The notes under the pieces: model-generated
What the model was told of the DNA's origin: nothing
What the model saw: the letters and a program-made list of their open reading frames with translations, nothing else
The model's database searches: none
Shown here: positions 22,492 to 31,685 of the stretch, piece after piece
How positions within the stretch are numbered: the first letter of the stretch is position 1
How the letters are laid out: each line of letters starts with the position of its first letter
Position numbers and translations under genes: made by a program
Source: a virus
Virus record (IMG/VR): IMGVR_UViG_3300027743_000008
Location: 1-50,230 of that record
Strand: one strand, 5' to 3'
Length of the DNA stretch: 50,230 bases

Positions 22492-25068
22492 TCATTGTCC
22501 CCCGCCATGAACATTGGGGTCGTAGTCGACGATGTTCGGCGACGACTGCCGCGACGGCGCGCGACGGTCGTAGCCCAGCGCCTTCAATTGCGCGGTCATC
22601 TGCGGGGTTATCAGGTTGTTGTTGGCGAGTGCGTCGTAGATGCCGCTCATCGCGATCTGCCGCTGGTCAGCCTTGAGCGCCCGTGTCTCCTCGTCGTCTC
22701 CGTCCTGATCGATGAAGCGATAACCCAGCGCTACGTTTTCGTAGTTCTGGATCGCCGCGCCGGAGTTGATGCGGCCCTCGGAGTTGATGAAGGTCGAGGC
22801 CAGCGCCATGAACTGCCGCGTCGAGTTGTCGGTGCCGTAGTGCTTGATCATGGCGTCGAAGAAGCCGACGTCGGCGCTGGAGCCGCTGCCTCGGGAAGCC
22901 GCCCACTGCCGATACCACGGCGGGGCCGTGTGGGCCTTGAGGGCCTGATCGGCAGCTGCCGCTTCCTGCAACCAAAGCCACGCCCGGTCTTGGAACTCGG
23001 TGCGGTCTTTCCCCACCCCCGGCACGATGATCTTGTAGCCGGACGTGCCAAGCACGGAGCCGTCGCCCTGTGTCCCGACCGGCGGGCCAGCCGTCGGCAC
23101 GATGTTCTGAGGGTCGATTGGTTGTGTAGACGGGGCCTGCACGTTGGCAGTGTCCTGCGCCACCGGCAGCGGTGGCGCGGCATTGGGGTCGGCGGCGGGC
23201 TGCGTGACCTGCTGCGCGGAAACCTCTGGAGACACGGGCGCTGGCGCGGTCGCCGCCGGTAGGATGATCCCCGCACGGCGGGCAACGTCTTGCGGCTTCG
23301 GGTACATCGACAGGTTTCGACCCGGCACCTCGATGCCGACGGTCTCCTTGCCATTCTTGCCATCGACCTGCCGCATCTCGACGTGCGGCACAGACAGCTT
23401 GTTGTAGATCAGGTCGTAGTTGGTAGCGTCCTCCGGCGTGATGACGGCCTGTGGGTCGCGTACCTTCAGAGACACGTCGCGGATGATCGTCTCCTGCTCG
23501 TTGTCGGAACCGGCGAGCGGATCGGCCGGGGCCGGTTCCGGAACGCCGGGAACCTTGGTCGCCGTGGCCGTGCCGCCGTCCGCGCCGGAGGTCACTTGGA
23601 CAAGGCTGGAACCCTTGGCGACGGACTGGAGGTTGGGCGGGGCGACCGGACCCGGCAGCTTGCGCATGATGTCGTTGCCGTCCGCGTCCTTGTCGTACAT
23701 CCAGACTTCACCGTTGATCACTTGTGTCGTCTTCTTGATGTCCGGGTTGGCTGTCTCCTTGGCGATGTCGGCATTCGCCGCCGCCATCGTGCCGATGTCG
23801 TCGGAGCGTCCCGCCACCATCGTCGTGTTCGGGGCATGGCCCAGCAGCGCCATCGACTGGCGCAGCTTGTCTCCGTTGCTCGGGTCGCCATAGGTGAGAC
23901 CTGCGGTGCCGAGAAGCTTGTTGAGCGTCCCGGCCGGATCGCCAGTCTGGATGGCCATCTTGGCGATGCCGGACCATTCCTCCTCGGACAGCGCGACCGG
24001 GCCGACGGCCTTCTGGACCTCCTCGGCCACGGCCTTGGTGACTGCCGGGTGCGGCCTACCCTCGTTCGGGTCGGTGAACTCGCCCGCTCCGGGCGCGACC
24101 ATAGGCTCGACCGGCACCGGCATCTCCGGGTCCAGCGTGGCGTCCGGGGGATTGCCCGGCAGCACGTTGAGCGGGCCGTCGACGCTGCGCAGCCCCGGCT
24201 GCGGGGCCGGGGTTGCCGCGACCGGCGGCGTCATGGCTTCGAGGTCGACCGGCACCGGCACGTCGCCCGCGAAACCCGCCTGCGTCGGGAAGTAGGGAGA
24301 CAGGTCGGCCGGGACGTCCGGCTCCGGGGACGGACCCAGCGCCAGCACGGGGGCCGGAGGCTCGTCGTAGGCCGGGCGCAGGCCCTCTTCCATGTCGCGC
24401 TGGCGCAGGTCGCGCAGGATCGAGCTGATCACCGTCGCGTCTTCCGTGCGGTTGCTGGCGGGCAGGCCGGGGCGTCCGGGGAACGGGCCGACGCCCGCCG
24501 GGGACTGGGTGAGGACTTCGTCGAGCTGCGGTTGCGGACGGCCGGGGAACGGCCCCACCGGAGCGCCGGGTCCGACGTCGGGTCGGCCGGGGAAGCCGCC
24601 GGAAACGATCTGGTCGACGATGTCTGGCTCGACCGGCACCGGGTACGAGTTGTCGGAGACAGCGCCGGGTCGTGCCGGGAACGCCGAGATGATCTGGTCG
24701 CCCGGACGATCCGCCGGGACCGGCGCGTATGGGTCAGGCCCAAGCTCGACCGCCACCGGGGCTTCGGTCGGGGCCGGTCCCGGCCGCTGCGCCGTCGTGA
24801 TGTAGTCCCGCGCCAGCTTGGTCATCGGGGCGACGCCAGCTTCGTTGTACTGGAGTTCCTGCTCCTTCAGGGCCTCCTGCGAACGGATGTAGTCCTCGTT
24901 GGCCCTGATCTGGGCGCGCTGGTATTCGTCGGTGGCGAGGTCGGACTGGAGCCGCGCGAACTTCATCTCGCGGTCGGGGTCGCCGAACAGCGCCTTGGCG
25001 AACACGTTGGCGACCGACGTGTCGGGTCCACCGCCGCCGTCGTTTATTCTTACGCCCATGATCGCCAA
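22492..25068 (-). CDS. 858-residue proline-rich ejection-type protein
   Basis: The start is taken as TTG at 25068 because GGGAGACA sits eight bases upstream; the nearby ATG at 25059 is too far. The first 100 residues are helical. Residues ~110-330 are Pro/Gly-rich with repeated GPFPGRP and DQIISAFPARPG-type motifs. The C-terminal third (FFDAMIKHYGTDNSTRQFMA) is helical. Probably an internal core protein that must be unfolded and ejected. No catalytic motif seen. Confidence 0.6.
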   Translation of the reverse strand: MAIMGVRINDGGGGPDTSVANVFAKALFGDPDREMKFARLQSDLATDEYQRAQIRANEDYIRSQEALKEQELQYNEAGVAPMTKLARDYITTAQRPGPAPTEAPVAVELGPDPYAPVPADRPGDQIISAFPARPGAVSDNSYPVPVEPDIVDQIVSGGFPGRPDVGPGAPVGPFPGRPQPQLDEVLTQSPAGVGPFPGRPGLPASNRTEDATVISSILRDLRQRDMEEGLRPAYDEPPAPVLALGPSPEPDVPADLSPYFPTQAGFAGDVPVPVDLEAMTPPVAATPAPQPGLRSVDGPLNVLPGNPPDATLDPEMPVPVEPMVAPGAGEFTDPNEGRPHPAVTKAVAEEVQKAVGPVALSEEEWSGIAKMAIQTGDPAGTLNKLLGTAGLTYGDPSNGDKLRQSMALLGHAPNTTMVAGRSDDIGTMAAANADIAKETANPDIKKTTQVINGEVWMYDKDADGNDIMRKLPGPVAPPNLQSVAKGSSLVQVTSGADGGTATATKVPGVPEPAPADPLAGSDNEQETIIRDVSLKVRDPQAVITPEDATNYDLIYNKLSVPHVEMRQVDGKNGKETVGIEVPGRNLSMYPKPQDVARRAGIILPAATAPAPVSPEVSAQQVTQPAADPNAAPPLPVAQDTANVQAPSTQPIDPQNIVPTAGPPVGTQGDGSVLGTSGYKIIVPGVGKDRTEFQDRAWLWLQEAAAADQALKAHTAPPWYRQWAASRGSGSSADVGFFDAMIKHYGTDNSTRQFMALASTFINSEGRINSGAAIQNYENVALGYRFIDQDGDDEETRALKADQRQIAMSGIYDALANNNLITPQMTAQLKALGYDRRAPSRQSSPNIVDYDPNVHGGGQ

Positions 25069-25080
25069 GGTCGTGTCTCC

Positions 25081-25890
25081 CTAGAATATGCGGGCTTGCG
25101 GGATCGCGGTCGTCGTCGTCGGCAGGAACGAGGGACGCGCCGTCGGGATGATGCCGGTGGTCGCCGGACCCGATAGTGAACTGGACCCTCCGCCATACGC
25201 GGTCCCCAGCCCCTGCGCCCCGACCGACAGCGCCGTCGAGAAGATGTCGGCGAGCGGCGACGGCGTGAACTGGACCTGCACCGGCTCGACATTTCTCTCG
25301 CTGGCGAACGCGCCTAGCGAGCCGGTCCTGAACGCGTTGAACTTGTCGATGTCCGATCCGGTCTGTTGCTGGATCAGCGGGTTCATCGTGCCGAGGCCGC
25401 CGAAGCTTTCCCCGAACGAGGAGACCTTGGCGAGCGCGCCGATCCGCTGCGAGGCCCCGGCAGCGGCTTCCGAAATCTTCTTGGCGAGGTCGGTCTGCAC
25501 CAGCGGGTCGCTGCCCTGCTGGCCGGACAGCATCGCCTTGTCGGCCTCGGCCTGCGGCACTCCTGTCTCCGGCGTCGCCACCGAGGCGTCCCCCTTGCCC
25601 GCGAGGTACTCGGCGAGGCGCGCTTCCTCCGCCTTCTGCCGCTCGCTCTGGGCGTCGCCCGCGACCTGCGCGAGGCCCTCGACACGCGCCTTGTCGGCAC
25701 CCTGACGCAGCTCTTCCTGTCTCACTTGCTCGGCGGCGCGGTCCTTCTTCTGCTGCTGCTGCCAGATGCTGACCTCTTGCTGCTGCTTCTTCTGGGCGGA
25801 GCGTTGGCCCATCGCGTTGGCGGCGGTGCCAGCCGCGCCGATCACCGTCGACGCCAGAGACGCGATGCCGATCATTGTTGGGTCGCACAT
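25081..25890 (-). CDS. ejection-type protein starting MCDP
   Basis: 269 residues with GGAGACA before the ATG. MCDPTMIGIASLASTVIGAA is a hydrophobic start common in podovirus internal proteins. A glutamine-rich, alanine-rich coiled coil follows and the C-terminus is Ser/Thr/Pro-rich. Likely part of the inner core. Function inferred from position. Confidence 0.6.
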   Translation of the reverse strand: MCDPTMIGIASLASTVIGAAGTAANAMGQRSAQKKQQQEVSIWQQQQKKDRAAEQVRQEELRQGADKARVEGLAQVAGDAQSERQKAEEARLAEYLAGKGDASVATPETGVPQAEADKAMLSGQQGSDPLVQTDLAKKISEAAAGASQRIGALAKVSSFGESFGGLGTMNPLIQQQTGSDIDKFNAFRTGSLGAFASERNVEPVQVQFTPSPLADIFSTALSVGAQGLGTAYGGGSSSLSGPATTGIIPTARPSFLPTTTTAIPQARIF

Positions 25891-25902
25891 GGTCCCTGTC
25901 TC

Positions 25903-26859
25903 CTAGACGATGCGTTGGGCGGGTTTCGGCAGTCCGCCGACCTTCTTGGCGAAAGCCGCGTTGTCGGCACCCTGAAGGAACTTCGCGCCGCCGATGGCGG
26001 CAATATTGAAGATGTCTCCCAGCGGCGTCGTCGACGGCTTCTCGGCGGTGATGTTGGTGACCGCGTGGGTGGCTTGGTTTGCGGCGACGTCCGGGTTCTC
26101 GGTGGCGAAAAGCTGGCTGGTCGCCTTGGCCTCCTCGCCCGCGACACGGGTCCGAAGATCGGCAGCCGCGCTGTCGGCCTTGGAGCGGACGTCGGCGGTG
26201 TTGAGGGCGTTCTGCTTGGCGAGATCGGCGACCAGTTCGTTGGCGGCGCTTGAGCGCAGCGTCCCGGCGTCGGCCAGCCGGAAAGTCGTCTCCTTTCTGG
26301 CGTCGGCGTATTTATCGGCGACCTGCGGCTGGTAGAAGTCGAGGATGCCTTGTTTGAAAGTATTGTAGAAATCGTCGCCGATGCCGCCCGTGATCTTGCC
26401 GTTGCCGACGCTGGCGGAGACGACGTCGCCGCGCTTGTAGATTTTGCCGTCCGGGCCTTTGATGTAAATCCCGGCCTCGCGCCCCGGCACTGCGGTGACC
26501 TCCGGAGTTCCGGGAAGCCTGCCGCCCTCACGCATATCGCCACCGCTGGTCTGGAACATGCGCGGCGCGCCCGGCATCGCCGCACGCCCTTGCACGGCGG
26601 CGACGGCGGGGAGGTCGACGAAGCTGTACCCGGACATGCCCGGCACCGCCCCCGCCTTCTGCGTCGGGCTTACGGTACCCCAGTCGAAGGTCTTGTTGAC
26701 CTTGCCCTCGGTGCCGTGGAAGGCCCCCTTGATGCGGGCGAGACCGGAGTTGATGCGCGCCTGCCGCTCGGCGGCTTTCTTGCGCGCGTCGGCAGCCTCG
26801 TCCTTCTGCATCTGGATCATTTCGCGGGAGGAGCTGTCGTCTCCGCCTTTTTTGCCCAT
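25903..26859 (-). CDS. hypothetical internal virion protein
   Basis: 318 residues from ATG at 26859 with AGGAG upstream; a longer frame overlaps the acetyltransferase gene. Starts MGKKGGDDSSSREMIQMQKD, with an Ala/Lys-rich helix and a beta segment (AGIYIKGPDGKIYKRGD) around residue 130-150. The rest is alanine-rich and helical. No family recognised; position suggests a tail or core component. Confidence 0.55.
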   Translation of the reverse strand: MGKKGGDDSSSREMIQMQKDEAADARKKAAERQARINSGLARIKGAFHGTEGKVNKTFDWGTVSPTQKAGAVPGMSGYSFVDLPAVAAVQGRAAMPGAPRMFQTSGGDMREGGRLPGTPEVTAVPGREAGIYIKGPDGKIYKRGDVVSASVGNGKITGGIGDDFYNTFKQGILDFYQPQVADKYADARKETTFRLADAGTLRSSAANELVADLAKQNALNTADVRSKADSAAADLRTRVAGEEAKATSQLFATENPDVAANQATHAVTNITAEKPSTTPLGDIFNIAAIGGAKFLQGADNAAFAKKVGGLPKPAQRIV

Positions 26860-26861
26860 GA

Positions 26862-27380
26862 TCAAAAGCTCCTGATCAACTGCTTGGACCCGGCGTCGCG
26901 GAAGCCAAGCTTGAGAAACATGTTGCGCAGCGAGGCTGTCTCGCGCTCCATCCCGGCGTCGAGCAGGGCGTCGAAGCAGACAGCGCCGTCGGCTCGCGCC
27001 ACCTCCAGCGCCAGCGTCGCCAACACGCGCCCGACGGCGGAGCGCCGCCACTGCTTGCGCACGTAAATCTGGTTGAGGTGGGCAATCGGCTCGGTCGTGT
27101 AGCGGCTGTCCAAGAGGTAGCTGACCGCTCCGATCAGTTCCTTGCTGCTCCTGACGATGGCGACGAGGTGGGGAAGATTTCCGGTGCTGATGCCGTTGAA
27201 CAGCCACACCCACGCGCCTTTCGGGTCGAACGTCAGACCACGCTCGCCGTAGCCACTCTCGGCGAAGAAAATGGTGTAGAGGCCGATGAGGGCGTCGATG
27301 TCTCCCGGCACGGCAGCGCGGAACTCATAGATGTCGACGGCTTGGGCTAAGAGCTTGGCGTGGTCAGGGGCTTGGTTCAC
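26862..27380 (-). CDS. GNAT-like acetyltransferase, second copy
   Basis: About 172 residues from GTG at 27380, overlapping the upstream gene end by 17 bases; a longer frame reaches 27428. GNAT features: LVAIVRSSKELIGAVSYLL strand pair, then LNQIYVRKQWRRSAVGRVLA, the acetyl-CoA binding R/Q-x-x-G/A region, and SLRNMFLKLGFRDAGSK. In phages such genes sit among tail genes and may modify virion or host proteins. The start is uncertain. Confidence 0.65.
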   Translation of the reverse strand: MNQAPDHAKLLAQAVDIYEFRAAVPGDIDALIGLYTIFFAESGYGERGLTFDPKGAWVWLFNGISTGNLPHLVAIVRSSKELIGAVSYLLDSRYTTEPIAHLNQIYVRKQWRRSAVGRVLATLALEVARADGAVCFDALLDAGMERETASLRNMFLKLGFRDAGSKQLIRSF

Positions 27381-27837
27381 GGTTGTCGATCCGCTCGAAG
27401 AGGATGACCTCTCCATGCCGGGTGCCAATATCCCGTGTCGTGGCCCTCGGGACGAAGCCGAGGTGGCGGAGCCAAGCTTGCGAAAGCGTGTTGCCGGGGT
27501 TGACGGCGCAGACGGCGCGATAGACCCCGGCCCTGTGTAGCTGCGGGATCATAATCCTGCGAATGAATTTCGTCACGCTCCTGACGGCGGGCCAGCCGCG
27601 CTCGGTCTTGAAGCCCCAGACGACGGCGAAATTCTTCGACGCCTTGGCCCCGAAAGCCATCACGGGGGTGGCCTCGTCGAGCGCGACGAACTTGAATTTG
27701 CTCTCCCATGCGTCGTTGGCGAGGGAGACATAGTCATCAGGGTCTCTGGTCAGGGCGAGTTCCTCGCGGTCCTCCTCGCACAGCCACGAGCCTATGTAAG
27801 TAAGGTCGTCATATGTGGCTGCGTTGACCGTGATCAT
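27364..27837 (-). CDS. GNAT-like acetyltransferase, first copy
   Basis: 157 residues, ATG at 27837 overlapping the upstream stop (ATGA). Features: DYVSLANDAWESKFKFVALD, VMAFGAKASKNFAVVWGF, then NTLSQAWLRHLGFVPRATTR near the C-terminus, as in phage internal (gp7.3/gp13-like) N-acetyltransferase folds. Adjacent to a second GNAT-like gene, with low visible identity between them. Confidence 0.6.
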   Translation of the reverse strand: MITVNAATYDDLTYIGSWLCEEDREELALTRDPDDYVSLANDAWESKFKFVALDEATPVMAFGAKASKNFAVVWGFKTERGWPAVRSVTKFIRRIMIPQLHRAGVYRAVCAVNPGNTLSQAWLRHLGFVPRATTRDIGTRHGEVILFERIDNREPSP

Positions 27838-29354
27838 GCCTCGTCGTCCGCAATCGAGTAGTGGACCGCGCAGTTGGAGATCGTCGCGGGCAGCGCATCG
27901 CTGTTGTAGAAGCGCAGCGAGAAGTGGCTGTCGTAGCCCTGCATCTCGCTCGCGCCGATGTTCCACGTCGGCTTGTCGATGGTGCCGATCACCTCTTCCT
28001 GCTCGGGGTCGGACGGGTCGTAGGAGACAGCAACCTCCCACGCCCCGGTCGGCATCGGGTTGCCCCACGTACTGTTGACGGTGGCGTCGAAAGCCTGAAA
28101 CGTCTTCTTGTGGCCGGGTTTCTTGCCGTCGAGATACGGCATCCGCACCTCGACGGCGCGCGGGCCGAGGTCGGCGTAAGCCTTGCCATCCGTGCCGCCG
28201 TAAACCCACAGGCGGTTGAGGCTGTCCTTCAAGAAAATACGGCCTCCGGCAGTGGCGGCATAGGTGACGTCGTAGCCGTCGAGTTCGGGAAGCGTGAAGC
28301 GCGACCACGCCGTGATCTTGGGGCCGGGGAAGTAGGACAGCACCAGTATCTCGTCGGGGAACACCATCCAGAAGCGGCCGATGACCGGCTCCAGTATGGC
28401 TACCGCCTTGTCGAGATAGGCTTGGCCCTTGCCCACCGCCAGCAGGATTTCGTTGATCGCCGGGTCGATGGGCGAGCCGATGTCGGAGACGGAGGCGGAG
28501 TTGGAGCTGTCCTTGGCCTTCAGCGACCTGACGCCGGAAGCGTCGAGGAACAGCACGTCGCCGGAGCCGTACTGGAGCGGAGACCTCTGCGCAGAGGTTC
28601 CCGAGCCGCGCAGCAACTGGTCGAAGGCATTCTGTGCCGGGTCGGCGGCGACCGCCCATATCTGCGTCGCCCGTGTCGAGAAGATCGCCAGCTTGTCGTA
28701 ATAGACCTCGACGGATTTGAGGTTCTCGCTGGCGGCGTCGGTGAGCGACAGGTTGATGAAGCCCGAGCCGTTGCTGGTGCCGGTCCACACCATCGGATCG
28801 CCGACGGCGGAGAAGGACAGCAGGCGGCCATTGGCCACGTTGGGAGGGTTCACCGAATAGATTTTCGACTTGAAGGTGCGGATGAAGAAGCCCTTGCCGG
28901 TTCCCTCGGTCAGAACGCCGTCGTAGAGCGTCGTCGAGCCGCCGCGTGAGCCGACATAGTAGTGTGGGTTAATGGTCGCCGACGTGACTTGTGCGAGGTC
29001 GCGGCAGGCGAGATAGACGCGACCATCGAAGATATCGTAATCGCTCTGCTGCAACGTGAGACTGGCGTTGGGTATCTTGGCCCCTTTCAGGGTGACGTTA
29101 GGAACCTCCCACGTCGACGGCAGGCCCGGATCGACATTGCGCCCGAATATCCAGAGCGAACTTTCCGTCGCCGCCAGCCCGAAGGTGTCTGGAGCCAGTG
29201 CCGCGACCTGCGTGAAGGCGCGGCGCTTGGAGAGTTCCCCGCCCGGCGTCACGACGACGTTGACCAGCTTCGTCAGGGTTCCGGCCGGAGACGTCAGCGG
29301 GGACTTACGGTTGTCCTGCCCGGCCGCGAAGTTGTCGATTATTTGATAGGTCAT
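27834..29354 (-). CDS. tail stabilisation/tube protein (podovirus)
   Basis: 506 residues. Starts MTYQIIDNFAAGQDNRKSPL then AGTLTKLVNVVVTPGGELSKRR, a well-known opening of podovirus tail proteins that bind DNA-ejection tubes (stabilisation or tubular B-like). The remainder has repeated beta strands and aromatic blades suggestive of a propeller. Directly downstream of the tail tubular A-like protein. Confidence 0.75.
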   Translation of the reverse strand: MTYQIIDNFAAGQDNRKSPLTSPAGTLTKLVNVVVTPGGELSKRRAFTQVAALAPDTFGLAATESSLWIFGRNVDPGLPSTWEVPNVTLKGAKIPNASLTLQQSDYDIFDGRVYLACRDLAQVTSATINPHYYVGSRGGSTTLYDGVLTEGTGKGFFIRTFKSKIYSVNPPNVANGRLLSFSAVGDPMVWTGTSNGSGFINLSLTDAASENLKSVEVYYDKLAIFSTRATQIWAVAADPAQNAFDQLLRGSGTSAQRSPLQYGSGDVLFLDASGVRSLKAKDSSNSASVSDIGSPIDPAINEILLAVGKGQAYLDKAVAILEPVIGRFWMVFPDEILVLSYFPGPKITAWSRFTLPELDGYDVTYAATAGGRIFLKDSLNRLWVYGGTDGKAYADLGPRAVEVRMPYLDGKKPGHKKTFQAFDATVNSTWGNPMPTGAWEVAVSYDPSDPEQEEVIGTIDKPTWNIGASEMQGYDSHFSLRFYNSDALPATISNCAVHYSIADDEA

Positions 29355-30059
29355 TCAGCTTTGCCAGAGCAGGTTTCGGTTGGTCCGGGTGAGGCTTGAG
29401 TTCGGCACGCCCCCGCCCAGCGTCGCGACCTTGTTCTTGGCGGAAATCTTGTTGCCGAGCATCTTGGTCAGGTGGCGCTGCGCCTTCTGCATCTTGGTGG
29501 TGGCGTCTTCGGCCTTCGCTCTGGCCAGCAGCTCGGCGGCGGTGAACAGGACGATGGTCGTGGCGTCGATGGTGGGGAGGTCGCTGTCGGAGACAAACGA
29601 CTGCAAGGCGCTCTGTATCTTGAAGCGCACGTAGTTCCCGGCGGCGTTGGGCGTCGGGTAGACGCGGAACTGCGTGGCGGAGGAGACATCCCACGCCTGC
29701 ACCGGGTCGGCGCGGCTGTCGTTGTCGAACGTCCCCGGCTTGATGACATCCTCGGGGATGCCGTAGCCGATCTCGTTCCAGTCGCTGCCGGGGCTGCTCG
29801 TCGCGAATGCTTGTCTGACCATGTCGAACGTCACGGCGGGCGACGACGGGAACGGGTAGAGATACTGCCCTGCCGCCATCGCGATGTCGGCACGGCCGGA
29901 GAGTTCCGGCCACACGAACGCGACCCAGAGTTCCTCCTGCGTGCGGGCCAGCAGGTATTTCAGCGTCTCAAGCTGGTTGGTCCCCTGCGCTGGAGACAGC
30001 GCGTGGCCTGCCTCGGCGCGCAGCCGCCGAACCATTTCGAGCAGCGTGGGCGCGGCCAT
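29355..30059 (-). CDS. tail tubular/adaptor protein (gp11/gp4-like)
   Basis: 234 residues, ATG at 30059. LLEMVRRLRAEAGHAL then ETLKYLLARTQEELWVAFVW, and TIDATTIVLFTAAELLARAK, fit the helical adaptor family that joins portal and tail tube in podoviruses. Stops one base before the next gene. Longer frame upstream to 30410 is not credible. Confidence 0.72.
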   Translation of the reverse strand: MAAPTLLEMVRRLRAEAGHALSPAQGTNQLETLKYLLARTQEELWVAFVWPELSGRADIAMAAGQYLYPFPSSPAVTFDMVRQAFATSSPGSDWNEIGYGIPEDVIKPGTFDNDSRADPVQAWDVSSATQFRVYPTPNAAGNYVRFKIQSALQSFVSDSDLPTIDATTIVLFTAAELLARAKAEDATTKMQKAQRHLTKMLGNKISAKNKVATLGGGVPNSSLTRTNRNLLWQS

Positions 30060-30064
30060 CGGGG

Positions 30065-30490
30065 CTACCTCTTCTTGGTGGCGATCTTGTCGGCCGGGGG
30101 ATCGAACGGCACGTCGTCCTCGGGTTCGCCCAGCGGCGGCGCGTAGCTGTTGGCGTTGGCCCCGGTGACCTCTGTCTCCCCGCTGATCGGGTTGATCCAC
30201 GTCACGCCGGGCCGGAGCGTCGCTTCGGGGGCTTCCATCTCGGAAGGGCCGGAGCGCCCGCCCCAGACGGCAGCGCACGGCGCGTCTCCGTAGATCAGGG
30301 AGAGCCGCTGGCGCTCGGCGCGCGAGGACTGCGGAACGGCGACGAACGGGATGATCTGGGTGACGGAGCCGTCGCCGTGCATGGCGCGGATGACTTCCAT
30401 CTCGGGCCACGAGATCGGGCTGTACTCGTCACGGATGGCGACGTTGCGGATGTCCTCGCCCAACGCGATGGTCGCCTTGCAGAAGTGCAT
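30065..30490 (-). CDS. hypothetical virion protein after the capsid gene
   Basis: 141 residues, ATG at 30490 with AGGAG six bases upstream. MHFCKATIALGEDIRNVAIR then MEVIRAMHGDGSVTQIIPF, ending in an acidic then basic tail (EDDVPFDPPADKIATKKR). Lies immediately beyond the capsid-gene terminator. Could be a head completion or decoration protein. Confidence 0.55.
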   Translation of the reverse strand: MHFCKATIALGEDIRNVAIRDEYSPISWPEMEVIRAMHGDGSVTQIIPFVAVPQSSRAERQRLSLIYGDAPCAAVWGGRSGPSEMEAPEATLRPGVTWINPISGETEVTGANANSYAPPLGEPEDDVPFDPPADKIATKKR

Positions 30491-30502
30491 GGTGGTCTCC
30501 TG

Positions 30503-30530
30503 AAAAAGGCCGGGGCCGAATGGCCCCGGC
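30503..30530 (-). terminator. rho-independent terminator after the major capsid gene
   Basis: Nine-bp perfect GC stem (30509-30517 with 30522-30530), four-base loop, followed in the direction of transcription by five T residues. It lies 18 bases after the capsid stop. Partial readthrough would set the usual high capsid/low tail expression ratio. Confidence 0.9.
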
Positions 30531-30547
30531 AGGTCACGCGATATCAA

Positions 30548-31663
30548 TCAAGCGATGTCGATAACGAGAGACGAGTTGAACTGCTTGCCGATGAGCTGGC
30601 AGGTCGAGGTGATCGACCGATACATGATGAACTTGTCGGCCGGACGCGCCGGGGTGTGCCGGTGCATCCACTCGTCCTCCATGCACATCAGCATGATCTT
30701 CTTGCTGTCGAACCAGTAGGCGCGCTTCGACAGGCCGAGGTCGTCGAGGGTCGGGTCGTAGACGACCTCCGTCCCGGCGAAGTTCATCGAACCCATCGCA
30801 CCATCCTGAGTGCCTTTGAAGCCACCCATCGAGTAGTTGCCGTTGGCCCTGATCTCCGTCTCCATCGCGCCGATGAAGGCAGACCCGGCGATGAACGTGT
30901 CAGGCTCGCCACCGTACTTGGTCAACTGCCGACGCTCGGACTGGAGTACCTGCAACAGAGCGCCGCCGTTGGCGATGTTGGAGGTGATCGCACCTCCGCC
31001 CCACGCCGCCAGCGCCGGGGTGCCGGTGACGAGGGTGCCGAAAGCCGCCGTGTAGGCGCGGTTCCTCCACCACTCGTTGCCCGCCGTGGCGCGGTTGATG
31101 CCGCCGACGATGCCGGTGGACGGCGTGTCGGAGATCAGCAGCTTGAGACCGGCGAGCGCCTTGGCGTCGGCGACACCGTCGCCGTAGAGCAGGGCGTTCA
31201 TCTTGCGGGCGTACTGCTCGCCGAGGTCGAACAGCTTGTCTTCGAGCAGGCCGACGAGGACCGTCATCTCGCGACGCGAATGCTCGGTCGTCTTCTCGCC
31301 GTTCGAGCCGGGATCGACGACGGAGATGCCGTCGATCTTCAGCTCGGTGTGGGTCATGGTGAGACCGATGTGATGCTCGCGCCACGGGTAGGCGGCACGC
31401 TTGATGTTGGCGGGCGTGTAGAAGACGACCTGATCGTCGTGGGTGTAGCCCTTGACGCTGTCGTTGACGCCAGCCGCGCCGAAAGCGCCGGAGACAGCAA
31501 TCGAGATGTCTCCCTTGCCGCCGGGAAAGTACTTCTTGCGGGAGACCATCTTGTCGAACAGCGGTCGCTTCTGAAGCGACTGCCGCCAGACGTCACCCTT
31601 GTCGAGATAGTAGTCCAGCGCCGCATTGGCGATGTTGGTGATTTCACCAGCCGTGAAGGCCAT
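30548..31663 (-). CDS. major capsid protein
   Basis: 371 residues. MAFTAGEITNIANAALDYYL then DVWRQSLQKRPLFDKMVSRKK, a glycine-rich beta segment, and EHHIGLTMTHTELKIDGISV are typical of podovirus major capsid proteins of the HK97-fold group. Placed after scaffold and portal, and followed by the only strong internal terminator of the late operon. Confidence 0.82.
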   Translation of the reverse strand: MAFTAGEITNIANAALDYYLDKGDVWRQSLQKRPLFDKMVSRKKYFPGGKGDISIAVSGAFGAAGVNDSVKGYTHDDQVVFYTPANIKRAAYPWREHHIGLTMTHTELKIDGISVVDPGSNGEKTTEHSRREMTVLVGLLEDKLFDLGEQYARKMNALLYGDGVADAKALAGLKLLISDTPSTGIVGGINRATAGNEWWRNRAYTAAFGTLVTGTPALAAWGGGAITSNIANGGALLQVLQSERRQLTKYGGEPDTFIAGSAFIGAMETEIRANGNYSMGGFKGTQDGAMGSMNFAGTEVVYDPTLDDLGLSKRAYWFDSKKIMLMCMEDEWMHRHTPARPADKFIMYRSITSTCQLIGKQFNSSLVIDIA

Positions 31664-31685
31664 CGGAGGGAACCCTTTCTAGGGA

